Shown here: positions 33,650 through 44,600 of the stretch, piece after piece
Layout of the letters: every line of letters starts with the position of its first letter
How positions within the stretch are numbered: the first letter of the stretch is position 1
DNA from: Aureobasidium sp. EXF-3400
Taxonomy: Eukaryota > Ascomycota > Dothideomycetes > Dothideales > Saccotheciaceae
DNA: 64,000 bases
Reading direction: 5' to 3'
NCBI GenBank assembly: GCA_024195585.1
Contig: SWBL01000212.1
Location: 1-64,000, forward strand
Translations under genes and position numbers: made by a program
Notes under the pieces: model-generated
Databases searched by the model: none
Seen by the model: only the letters and a program-made list of their open reading frames with translations
What the model was told of the DNA's origin: nothing

Positions 33650-35029
33650 ATGGGAAAGACACGCGATCCCAGCCCGAGCGCAAGCTCAAATGTATCCTCG
33701 GATGCCGAAACTCCCAAAGTCACCAAGGTCGACAAGACAAAGAAGCGCAAGCGCGCCGCCCTGCCCGAAGATGAAATCGAAGTCGATGTTAATGCCCCGG
33801 AGCCGCCGTCCAAGAAGGCAATGCGTGAAGCCAAAAAGGCCGCCAAAAGAGCAAAGGATGACCCTGAAGGTGCTGCTGCTGCCATCGCCGCCGCAGCTGC
33901 CGCCGCGGATGGAGAAAAGAAACGCAGTGACTATGGTATCTGGATTGGAAACCTGGCTTTCGCCGTCGACAAGGATATGCTGCGTGTTTTCTTCACACGC
34001 CAGGCTCAGATTCCTGAAGCGGATATCACTCGCTTGAATATGCCTGTTCCTCAAGGTCCCGCACAGCCTGGCCGCACCAAGCCCTCGAACAAGGGTTTCG
34101 CTTATGTCGATTTCGCTACAGAGGAGTCGCTCAACAAGGCCATCGCCATGTCCGAGACCCTCGTCAGCGGCCGCAAAGTCCTCATCAAGAACGCAAAGAG
34201 TTTCGAAGGTCGTCCCGCTCAAGCAACCGCTACCGTCAACGCTCTCGCTGGCAACGCAGACTCGAGTGAAGCAGCAACAGCAGGAGATGCAACAGCCAAG
34301 AAAATCGGTCCTAACGGTAAACCCATCATGCCACCTAGCAAGCGTGTCTTTGTCGGAAACCTCAACTTCGACGTCACCAGAGATGATTTAGAAACCCACT
34401 TTTCTCAAGCTGGAGAGCTGGAAGATGTCTTCATGGCTACCTTCCAAGATACCGGAAAGTGCAAGGGATACGCATGGGTCCGTTTTGCCGAGCTCGAAGC
34501 CGCAGAGTCCGCCGTCCGCGGCTTCATCTGGAAATTCGACGAAGCCAGCGATGACGAGGAGGAAGAAGAGGAGGAGGAAGAGGAAAAGGAAGAAACAAAG
34601 GCATCAACCTCAGACTCCGATTCCGACAGCGAAGACAACGAAGATACCACATCAAAGAAGAAGGAAGTCAAGACGAAAAAGCCAAAGAAGCAAAACAAAC
34701 GCAAATGGTTCATCAACCGCCTCCACGGCCGCCCTCTACGCTGCGAATTCGCAGAAGACGCCAGCACACGCTACAAGAAGCGTTTCGGCAAGGACAGACC
34801 AGCCTCCGAAACCCACATCTCAGACGCCGCACCCATCACTGAAGTTGACGGCGAAGACAAGCCTCAAAGGAGATCTAGACCCAAGGGAGACGCGGATGCC
34901 AGACAGGAGTTGCGTAGAAAGAAGTTTGATGCGAGAAAGATTAGACCGGGTAATGCGTTGGCGAATGCGCCTAGAGCTTCTGCTGCTATTGTTGAGGCTG
35001 CTGGTAAGAAGATCTCGTTTGACGAGTAA
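33650..35029 (+). CDS. NOP13: nucleolar RNA-binding protein Nop13-like
   Basis: Intron-free 459-residue protein with two RNA-recognition motifs, probably acting in pre-60S ribosome assembly in the nucleolus as yeast Nop13 does. The N-terminus is basic (KKRKRAALPEDE, KKAMREAKKAAKRAK) with an Ala run. RRM1 has RNP2 IWIGNLAF and RNP1 KGFAYVDF. RRM2 has VFVGNLNF and KGYAWVRF. After RRM2's RNP1, an acidic Glu/Ser insertion of about 60 residues (from SDDEEEE) separates the final strand region HGRPLRCEFAEDASTRYKKRFGK, which is typical of the family. The C-terminus is basic. Confidence 0.88.
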   Translation: MGKTRDPSPSASSNVSSDAETPKVTKVDKTKKRKRAALPEDEIEVDVNAPEPPSKKAMREAKKAAKRAKDDPEGAAAAIAAAAAAADGEKKRSDYGIWIGNLAFAVDKDMLRVFFTRQAQIPEADITRLNMPVPQGPAQPGRTKPSNKGFAYVDFATEESLNKAIAMSETLVSGRKVLIKNAKSFEGRPAQATATVNALAGNADSSEAATAGDATAKKIGPNGKPIMPPSKRVFVGNLNFDVTRDDLETHFSQAGELEDVFMATFQDTGKCKGYAWVRFAELEAAESAVRGFIWKFDEASDDEEEEEEEEEEKEETKASTSDSDSDSEDNEDTTSKKKEVKTKKPKKQNKRKWFINRLHGRPLRCEFAEDASTRYKKRFGKDRPASETHISDAAPITEVDGEDKPQRRSRPKGDADARQELRRKKFDARKIRPGNALANAPRASAAIVEAAGKKISFDE

Positions 35030-35368
35030 GGATGGGTTGTTTAGCATTCTGGTCTATAGTGGTACTTTCTTCGGTGGATTGGAAAGCAGGTTTTGAAGAA
35101 TACAGCCTTTTCTTGTCATCACTTCATCTTGTCTACTTTATGCTCATGGATGTGATGCTCTTGCACTGTGCATCATCCTTGTCGGATCGCTCGATTAGTG
35201 GCAGCAGCAGAAATAGAGAAAAGGTGAAATGTGGGTTAAGACGTTCAACATGACCTTCATTCACGATATGTCAAAGATCACTCTACGAGGAGGGTAAGAA
35301 CGCCACTAGCTAAACTCCAGCAACAGCAACGCTAAAACGCAGAAGCAAACCAAGAACCAACCAACACC
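35030..35368. other. convergent 3' intergenic region
   Basis: Short region between convergent stops, no gene seen. Confidence 0.4.
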
Positions 35369-37128
35369 TCAAACCATCAACTCAGCAGCTCTAACCCTCC
35401 ACCCCTCACCAAACCTCCTCATACTCCAAATAACCAAAATCCCAGAAACCAAACACCAAATTCCAATGACCGTAAACAACCACCCATCCCCACACCAATC
35501 AATCAACGGACTAGCAACCAAACTACCCACGCAAGAGAAGATGTTGCGCACGAAATTGTTCAATGCAATGCCATGACTGGCTTTATCAGGCATGAACTCC
35601 GTAAGCATGGTGGTGACGACAGCGAAAATAAGCATACTTCCTATGCCGAAGAAGAAGTTTGCTAGCATAGGGACGAACCAGAAGGTGCCGTAGCGGGCGG
35701 ACCAACCATACCAGATTAGAGCTAGAGGAAACATGATGGCGCCCAACCATGCGTTTTCCCTCAGGCGGTCTTCAGGGCGGTAAATTAGGTGACCATGTTC
35801 ATCATAGCGGTTTGCCTTTTTGGCTTCGCGAGCCATGATTTTATCGACCCATTTGCCGCCGAAAAGGGAAGCGAGGAAGTAGCCTAGTGAGTTTGGGATG
35901 TAGAGGAGACCGACGATGATGGTGGAGTACGAGTACGGCTCTGAGTCGAAGGTCTGTTGGACGGAGATGTTGAGCACGTAGAGTGAGCCGAATGTTATAC
36001 TGGCGTAGTAGACTACCAATGCCACGGCTGGGATGCGGAGGTTGAGAATGATGGCCAAGGGGTCGACGAACCAGCGGCGGAATACGGTTATGTAGCGTTT
36101 CGATTTTAATGCTACACTTTGGCGTGTGCTAGTTCGCGAAAGAGTAGGTCTTGTGTTGGTGTCTTTTTCTGAGGAAGCCGCGATGACTGAGGCAGGAATG
36201 GTATCTTTCAGCGTTTCTGGCAGGAAGAAGAGGAGAAGGAACCAGAGAAGTGCACCGTAGATGGTAGTAAACCACATACAACTTCTCCATCCGAGGCCTT
36301 GTGTCAGGGCTCCTCCAATAATGGGAGCGAGCAGTGGTCCACTTGCATACCATCAGTCGGGATACATTCACCAGATTTTGGATCGGTTCAATCTTACCAC
36401 AAAGGTCCTAGGTAGAACATGCTCATCGCGTTTCCTCGCTCCTTCACATCCCAGCAGTCGGCAATGGTTCCTGCACCCACAGCTTGCACCGAAGCAGCAG
36501 CACCTCCAGAGAGGACACGCATGACGATGAACATGGAGATGTTGACGCTAACAGCACTGAGAATGTTAAAGACCAGGAAGAGGAAGAAGGAAACCAGATA
36601 GATAGTCCTTCGTCCAAGCGTCTCCGAGAAGCTTGACCACCATAAGGGGAATATTGACATACTTAACATATACAAAGCGACCGAGAGATTGGTGACCGTA
36701 GAAGAAGAACCAAACTCGCGATTGATTTGTGACAAACCAGGCAGAATAATACCACTACCCATTGGGGCAGCAGCACCTGCCACAGCAACGACAAAAGTGA
36801 TAAACCATTTCGTTCTGCGAGCGTAATGTTTGGGATCCTCAACTTCGGCAATAATAGCCACACGAGCTAGTAATCCTCTCCGTTGGCCTTTTGGTACAAA
36901 TATGGGGTCTATATCTTCACTGGCTATCGAGGCCGTGACTTGTTTCTCGAGTGAAGATGCGTCTTCATCATCTGGACTTGGGATCGGGCGGATGCCGTCA
37001 GTTGTGGGTAGAGGCGTTGAGATCGACTCGACTTTTGGTTGATCCGGTACTGGGATGGAGTGTATCGAATGCGTATCAGAGCTTGTCGACTTGATGTCGG
37101 CGTCCGAGTGCTGATCGTGTGAGCCCAT
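35369..37128 (-). CDS. MFS drug transporter, DHA1 (Qdr/Tpo-like)
   Basis: Two exons, 37128-36398 and 36341-35369, give 567 residues; the join completes the conserved block FYLGPLCGPLLAPIIGGAL. A cytosolic N-terminus of about 120 Ser/Asp-rich residues is followed by 12 hydrophobic helices. Typical DHA1 signatures are GSGIILPGLSQINREFG in helix 1, LWWSSFSETLGRRTIYL as motif A, MRVLSGGAAASVQAVGAGTI as motif B, and GPLLAPIIGG...GWR as motif C of drug/proton antiporters. The substrate may be a drug, a polyamine or another organic cation; it cannot be decided from sequence. Confidence 0.9.
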
Positions 37129-37708
37129 AGCTGCTGTATCGGCGTTATCGTCGCCTTTCTCCGGGCGAGCGTTACGGCGGCAGTTTGACGATGTCTCTGC
37201 GCGACAAGACGCGTGAATTGCTGAGTGATGGCTGGATGCCAGGAGCGAAGGTCGACCGAGCCATAGCTATATTGTCTGCTTTTCGCAAATCGCCCATAGT
37301 CAGGCCGTTTCGGCTTATCAAGCATTGAGCGGACCTCACTCAAAATGTGTTCCCCCCCATCAATTGAGATGGAATGCCGAACAGCCGAGAGTCTCTACGG
37401 TGTCCTAATTCGGTATAGTCGAGCCGACTTCCGATTCAAGACCCCTCTTTACTTGTCAACAGAGTCGACCTTCTCACGAGTCGCGACAAATAGCAAACAA
37501 AGTCATGTTCAGACCACATCCTCTCTAGGTGCAAAAGTATGCATACGTGTACCTATAGAAAGGCACGATGGTATCAAGATCATATGTGTGTCAAAAGAGA
37601 GCCTATATCATATTGTTTCTCGACGGATACTGTCCTATTTCTCGTGAGTATTGTGCATTTTCATGCTATACGCGTTACATAATTTTGCGGACAGGGACAA
37701 TGTGCTAT
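37129..37708. other. intergenic region
   Basis: Promoter of the drug transporter and 3' region of the glycosidase gene. A 100-codon plus-strand ORF is not supported. Confidence 0.4.
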
Positions 37709-39657
37709 CTACGCTGCAACATACTTGTGGAAGAAGTCGACATAATCGAAGAAACTTCTCTTGTAATGTCTCTCAAACTTTCCACTCGTTCTGTTGACAG
37801 TCTGAAGACCATACTGGTTCTCATAAGATCCAAACTCATTGTTGTCAACAAAACTCCATGCCAATGCTCCGATGACATTGACTCCATCCAGATGCATCGA
37901 CTTCAATGTCTCCCTCAAGAATTCCTGGTAGTACAAAGTTCTCTCGAGGTCGTATAGCTGCTCGACAAGTTTCTTCTCTGACTCCATATAAGGGTTGAAT
38001 CCAAACTCAGAGATCAAAATGCCAGAAGGTCTGAAAGTGTTCCAGACATAACCTAGCTGTTGGCGAACGTATTGAGGTGCAATATAGGCGTAGTCATTAG
38101 ACTTTTGTCCAACTTGCCATCCGTTCTGTTGAATCTCGGTCAGATCAGCGCAGCGAGGCCAAAGAGGGTCACTGCTGTTGTTGATACAGCTATCGAATCC
38201 ATTCGCTGGCTCAGAGGCGAACTGTGAAACATAAGGATCAAACGCCCAGAAATCAATCGTACCATTGATGTACGAGATTTGCTGTGCTGTCAGAGCCGTC
38301 AAATTCAGGTTTGGCGTGGACAGGACCTCCGATGGGTATTGTTTTCCAAGGAACAAGGGGTTGGCCATGATGCCGAGGATGAAATCTTGATAACGCGATG
38401 CAGCCTTCAAGTCCGAAGTCTTGTTCAGATCGCGCGGAACAGCAAGGTTGTTCGCGAACTTGATGGTGACCTTGCCAGTACCACCAAGAGTCTCCTTGTA
38501 CCATCTGTACACGGCAGAGTGTGCCATGAGGATGTTGGTCAGTCCATTGTAGGTGTGGAAGGAATATGGCATTCCGATGTTGGGCTCATTGAATGTGACC
38601 CAATACGGAACATGCTCAGCATAGCGAGCCATGACCTGCTTGGCGTAATACAGGTAGTCGGCGGTGAAGTCTGTGTCCAGGCTAATCGATGTTGGCGCAT
38701 CAACGTGAACAAGAGTAACAATAGGCTTGATGCCGTACTGAAGGCACGTCTTGATCAGATCGTCGTAATGATCGAGACCCTGAGTGTTGACCGGACTGCC
38801 CGCAACTCCGAAAGGTACAACTCTTGACCAAGAGATGGAGAAAGAATAGTACGGAACTCCGATGGCAGCAAGTCTTGCAATGTCTTGCTTGTAGAGGTAG
38901 TAGTTCATGTCGGCTTCCACAGAGTCATTGCCACTAGGCATACCGCCGGGACCTTGGTTTCCGAGTCCATCAAGGTTGCCAGGCCCTCTGCCTTCTTGTT
39001 GGAGTGCACCTTCAATCTGCCATGCACTCCCCGCAACACCCCAGATGAAGTTCTTGTCGAATTTGTAGCAGTCAAGACATGCGTCTGCGTCAGGGCATGC
39101 AGAATACAAAGCTGGAGGGTAAACGAGCTCGCTGGTAGCAACAGGAGTGGGCGAGACGGTTGTGGTGAACGGAACGGTATGATTGTACGTATATCCAGCC
39201 CATAGCGCAGCATAAGCCGATTGGCCGTACATGCCATCCTTGCTGGTGGTAGCCTTGGGGTTCAGCGAGTAAGTGGTGTATGTAACATTCGAAGGCAGTA
39301 GAGACTTCGCCTTGGAATAAGCAAGAGCAAATGCACTTGCGAATGTGACTGGAGCTGAAACAGGAGTAGCATAGCGGTTGCTGCTAACTTGGGTGTAGCT
39401 GAAAGAACTGTAGCGAGCTGTGTAGCTTGTCGAAGCACAAGTAGAAGCAGATGAAGCCTTTGGTTCTTGTCAGTATATGTAGGACCTTGCTTGTGAGATC
39501 CACATACAGTGGTAGTCCAGGGCAATGCAGTCTTTGCGCTCGTGCTGACGCTGCTTGTAGGTGTGCTAGTGCTGCATGAAGTATTGACACTCTGCTTGGG
39601 GAATGCTGCTGTGAAAGCGCACAATAGTGCGAAGCACAGAACTGTGAAGTTGATCAT
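37709..39657 (-). CDS. secreted glycoside hydrolase family 1 protein
   Basis: Two exons, 39657-39508 and 39457-37709, give 632 residues. A signal peptide (MINFTVLCFALLCAFTAAF) is followed by a Ser/Thr-rich, probably O-glycosylated region of about 160 residues. The GH1 barrel begins near DKNFIWGVAGSAWQIEGAL. The acid/base Glu is in WVTFNEPN (Glu341) and the nucleophile is probably Glu534 in ILISEFGF, which replaces the common TENG. Other family marks are SFSISWSRVVPFG and LVHVDAP where HWDLP is usual. The fold and both Glu residues suggest an active beta-glycosidase, but the altered subsites make the sugar uncertain. Several N-glycosylation sites fit secretion. Confidence 0.88.
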
Positions 39658-41629
39658 TGTAGTATGCCTAGCCTACACGATCAAGACATTGCACGACATT
39701 GGTCGTGTTCTTATAGTTTTGCTCGACCCCTCCTAGTCTTTACAGTATGATAGCCCTAGCCCTAGAATCGAACCTAAATATCAATGCCCTCGGTAGTCCG
39801 ATCAGCGCCATACTGAGATCCAAGCCGGGAAAGAGCAAGTGGAGTCTTGAAGAACACAATGATCGGGAAGTGGACAGGGTATAGCAGCATCGAGGGTTCT
39901 TCCGTACAGAATGGCAGTCAGTTGCCTAGTTTGTCATCACATCGTACGTGCACCGACTACGGACGAGCACGGCCGAAGGACCAAGCATTGAGCAGTTTGT
40001 GGGGATGTGGAGAAAACCTGGGGATAAAGATTGTGTCATGATAAGCGGCGGATGCTTAGCAACAGACAGAGGTCTAAAAAGACCTACATCTGCTCCTCAA
40101 GCGAGTCAGCGGTCATACACGTTGTCGCTAGGCATATAGCCTTACTGTAGAACATCTGGCTCATCGAAACTCCGTGCTTTGCAGACGCAAATTGGAATGC
40201 AGCGTCATACTCCGAACGCCAACTCAGTCCTACCCCAATTCCACCTCGACTTCGTAGAGAACAAAAACTGGAAGTATTACATGCCGGGACACGCGTTCTG
40301 AAAGGCTTGAGAGGTAGAGAAACCTAGGACGAGAGTCCATTACACGACTTCCAGATGCAGAGACCAGACATAGATTGGCATGCATCGGAGAAACCATGTC
40401 AGTCCCAACTGTGCAAGAAGCCCTAGTCATGATGAGTGTGGGTAAACAGAGTGTCTTACCGGAAAACCGCACCAGGTCGTTGTTGTGGACTGAAAGCAGC
40501 TCATGTTGACAGTTGCAGGATGCCAAGGCAAAATTGAGTCCTGCAATATGCATGGCCAAGCGAGCACCCGATGGCGTACCCAGGTTGCAAGTATTAAATC
40601 AGAGGCTGGAAAATAGATCGGTGGAAAGACCAACAAAAAGGTAAAACAGGAAGTTGAACGAGTGGCTCGCAAGCACACACACACAAGGCCAGCCACAGAA
40701 TGACAGATGCATGGGCGATGACACGGCGATGGTGAGTTGGCACCAGTGGAAGGGGTTGGGGGCGGGTATGAGCCAACCAGGACAGGGACTATGCGCCGAT
40801 CAAGTGCGGTGACGAACAGAGAAGATTAGGTTGGGTTACATGTGCATCGCACATGGTGCGCGGTGCAATGGAGTGCCAGATTCTGATGAGTTGAGAACAA
40901 AGACAGTGGTGGATAATTGCGAGGCGCAGTGCAACGAGTAGACGCGAAAAGACGGAGGGTCAACAGTGTATGGAGCAGCAGCAAGACTGTCGAGCGAACG
41001 ACGACCCGTGCTTGAGCGTTGACCCGGCAGCGGAAGTGCGGGAAGCGCACGAACAGAAGACAAGTCGCTTGTGGGCAGCATCTTGCTTCTGAGTCGACCG
41101 ATCTTGCCGCAGCAGCTGCAGCCAGTGTGCTTGGTCCCATCCTGCATCAGCATCCCAGTCGGTGCGATTCAAAGCAAGAACACAACGACTGTTGAAGATC
41201 GAGCATTTGTAGCAGACAGAAACAAGCTCTAGACGGCGCGTCGGGAAGCAAGCCGATATCTAACGGCCTATATCAACATCCAACCTGTTCTCCACAAAAA
41301 AAGGTGCCGACTTTATCACAAGCAGGCCCATGGCCATGGTTTGTCGCGTCGTTTGCTGATTGGCGGTAGGTAGCAATCAATCGCCTCTGGCAACTGCGGA
41401 CCTTTCGCCCTCGACATCCTTGACTGTTTGTTCCATCTCGAGCGCCGTACGGACACCGACAGGCCTTCATCTAAGGAAGCTGCGGCTGGAGTCTTGGAAA
41501 GGACTGGTTTGCGCTCTCGGATTGGCAGCGACTCAGACCATCATCATCACCCACTCCCCATCACCCGTCGGGCTGCAATGCCAGTCGTATCCTCGGTCGC
41601 GTAAACTTCGCTGAGCAATCGCCGCCGCC
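39658..41629. other. long divergent intergenic region
   Basis: About 2 kb upstream of both the GH1 gene and the large protein gene. Overlapping minus-strand ORFs at 40826-41172 are not supported. A short dyad CGCAC/GTGCG lies at 40848-40860. No gene recognised. Confidence 0.4.
39710..39715 (-). promoter_or_regulatory. TATA-like box of the GH1 gene
   Basis: TATAAG on the minus strand, about 55 bases upstream of the start codon. Confidence 0.35.
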
Positions 41630-44600
41630 ATGGGTGTCGAAGCTCACCAACGACCACCACTGCCAGCACCCACCGAACCTACTGACGTCGACGACACCGA
41701 TGTAGCCACCAACATCTCGCGCCGTACCGACCACACCTCCTATTCCATCCCCGAAGACGGCACTCCCATCACCATCTCGACACACAAACTTACCTCCAAG
41801 GAGGGCCCACGCCTCCGCCACGGTCGCAACAAGTCCCAGACCTCATTGTTGATCGAATACTTCGAAGCCACCAAGGGCGACAAAGCAAAGAATCGACCCA
41901 GCGTCCGCGTCAAGGTTACTCCCTCGGCTCACCGCAAGTCCAAGAACTCGGATTCGGTACAGATTACAGGCATTGGTCGTGACAAAAAGCCTTCATACAC
42001 GCGCTGCATCTCTCTGGGCGGCAAATCATCAGACAAAGCCGCATCAACTGAGCCTACCGAGGTCAGCCACTCGTCGGAGAGCAACGTTTCGGCCATTCCA
42101 CCGGTCGAGGTCGAGATTCTCAACAACAGCGACCTATCAAGCCTGAAGCAGGGCCGCGAATCTCGCGACTTGCACTACCTGCCTACCACCTCGGACGTCT
42201 CATCAATGCCTCCTGACAGCTTGCTCGACCCTTCCCACATGTCAGCCATGAGTCAAGATGTATCTGAGGATGCAAGCCGCAGCCATAGTCTTCTGGACCT
42301 TCCTGTACAAGATCGGGCACGCAGTGCTAGCCACGAGCGGATCAAGCAGAAGGTCATTGAAAAGTTGATGCAACGCCAACGCGAAGGACCTGTCGAGTAT
42401 GAGCCCGACACCAAGCCAACCAAAGAGCGTCGTCGCCGTTCGTCTCGCTCGACACGCGAAGACGACCTTGCTAGCGCCGCCGAATCCTCCATTTTATCTT
42501 CAAATCTCTCGCCTAGCAATCTCTCATACGTTTCTGGCACAACTTCAAAGGTGTCTTTGAACAACCCAAAGCTTTTGCAGATGGTCGAAGACACTGTTCG
42601 CCGTCTGATCCTGCCTGAGATTACTCAACTCAAGAACGAGCAACACCGCTCCTCGCACGGCTCATACACTGACGATGAACTGGACCAGCGTCATTACAAG
42701 TCAACAAGCTCACCCTCACTATCCAGTAAGCCAAAAGTCGTGCTCAACCGATATGATCATGACCCTGGTGAGGTACTCTCCCGAGGAGACTCTGAGCGTC
42801 GCGAAAAGACTCGTCGATCCAGTCGCACAGAATCCGAACGGCCCCACCGTGAACGACGTTCTTCCCGTACCTCAACACGCGAGCGAGAAGAGTCTGTACA
42901 CAGCAGGTCGAGCAAGGACAAGGAGTCTCGTTCCATCAAGGACGGTGCTGCTGCTGGTATTGCAGGCGGTATCCTGACTGCTGCAGCCCTTCGTCATCAT
43001 GACTCTCAAGACACTGTCAGCCGCGAACGTCGCAAGAAGCGCAAAGCCCGAGGAACTCGTAGTGACTCCACAAGTCTAGCCGAGACCGAGAAGACTTATC
43101 GCAAGGAGGTTATTCCTCCTATGCCCTGGACTGGTGCATCGGCCATGAACGACTCCGAAATAACCCGTCAATCCATTCTGACGGCTTCAACCGAGCGTCC
43201 TCAATCCGCTAACGTGACGGAACACCAGACTCCGGTCCGTGAGGTTCGACGGGGCTCGCTTCGGGGTTCCCTGTCACCAGCATCCACGACTCCCAAAGCC
43301 AAGGGAGCTCGTTCGCCTCGCTCATTGGAGTCCAGTCAGAGCAGGCACTCCCTGACCGAAGAGCACTTCACCAACGTTCAATCCATCTCAACCAAAGCCA
43401 AGATGGCAGCGTTGGTTGCATCTGGCTTGGGTGATGTCGGTCCCGTTCATGATATTGGAAAGCACGCTCCAAGCCCAACGCAGAGCGTGTCTACTCTTAA
43501 AGACAGTCCCAGTGACCCGTTGGTCCCTCATGGGTTGCGACCTCGCAGCAGAGTATCTGAATTATCCGCTGGTTTTGAAGAACGACAGCGGCATGCCATG
43601 TCCCCTGTTTCAGCACCGTCTTCCCCAAATGCTCAAAAGAAGAGCTTCGACCTTGCCAGAGCATCTCATTCGCCTGCACAAGTCTACGATGAGGCCGAGG
43701 AACGTAGCGAGCTAGAAGAATGGTTTCAACAAGAGCATGAGAAGAATGAGGAGTACCGCAAGTCTCTTGCTGATACAAGCACCATCCCCGGATCTTTTGA
43801 TGAACGTCGATCAACTCAGTACACCGATGGCAGCTACCTATCGAGCGATCAAAGTCCAGAGCGTGACGTTAGGGGAATTGCTGCGACTCCCAAATATACA
43901 CATCTACCGTACGGTGTTGAGTCTGCCGTTGCTTCCCTGGTTGATCCTTCCACAGTCAGTACCAGCCTCCAATCATCACAAGCCAGCCCGAACAACTTTG
44001 AGGACGTTCGTTACCGCGAACGCATGGACGACAGCGAGCCTCGTCAGTCAGTGGAACACCAGAGTACAGAGGCAAAAACACAATATCAGACTCAAAATCG
44101 ATGGAGCGCATTGCGTGAAAATGCTTTGGCTCTGTCAAGCCCTGGCTCCTCTGCTCAACCCACAAGTTCCCCACACCAGAGCGAGACTTTCCACGAGGAA
44201 CGCACGCACGTGGATTCTCCTCCTGTCCGCTTGAGCGCTCATGGCATTCCTGATGTCAATGATCCATTACCCGAGATTGGACACGGAATCGACTCTGAGT
44301 CTGATCTGAGTACAAATCCTCCAGAGATTCAAGGTCCTGGTCGAGGTGATGGACACTTCGGTTTTCTTCCTTCATTCTCGCACAGCCCTGATAGAGAGGC
44401 CGTGCGACACGACAGCATCTCGGAGCACAGCTTCTCGATGAACGACAAAGTCAAAGTAGGAGCCAGCATTGCTGCTGGTGCTTTCGCCGCAGACAAGGTT
44501 CTAGATCGACACAGCTCCGACAAGCATCTCTCAGCAAACCAAGCAGTTATAGAGGATTATGCTTCTCGCGAGACAACTCCAGATGTGCGTCAAGCTCAAG

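Noticed and set aside
37345..37647. 100-codon plus-strand ORF
   Set aside because: Mixed composition without domain signal, lying in a promoter region.
39740..39790. tRNA-like T-loop sequence GGTTCGATTC on the minus strand
   Set aside because: The flanking bases do not form a T-stem, and no acceptor or anticodon arms are found.
40826..41172. Three overlapping minus-strand ORFs of 70-105 codons
   Set aside because: Different frames overlap with equal quality, which indicates chance openness.
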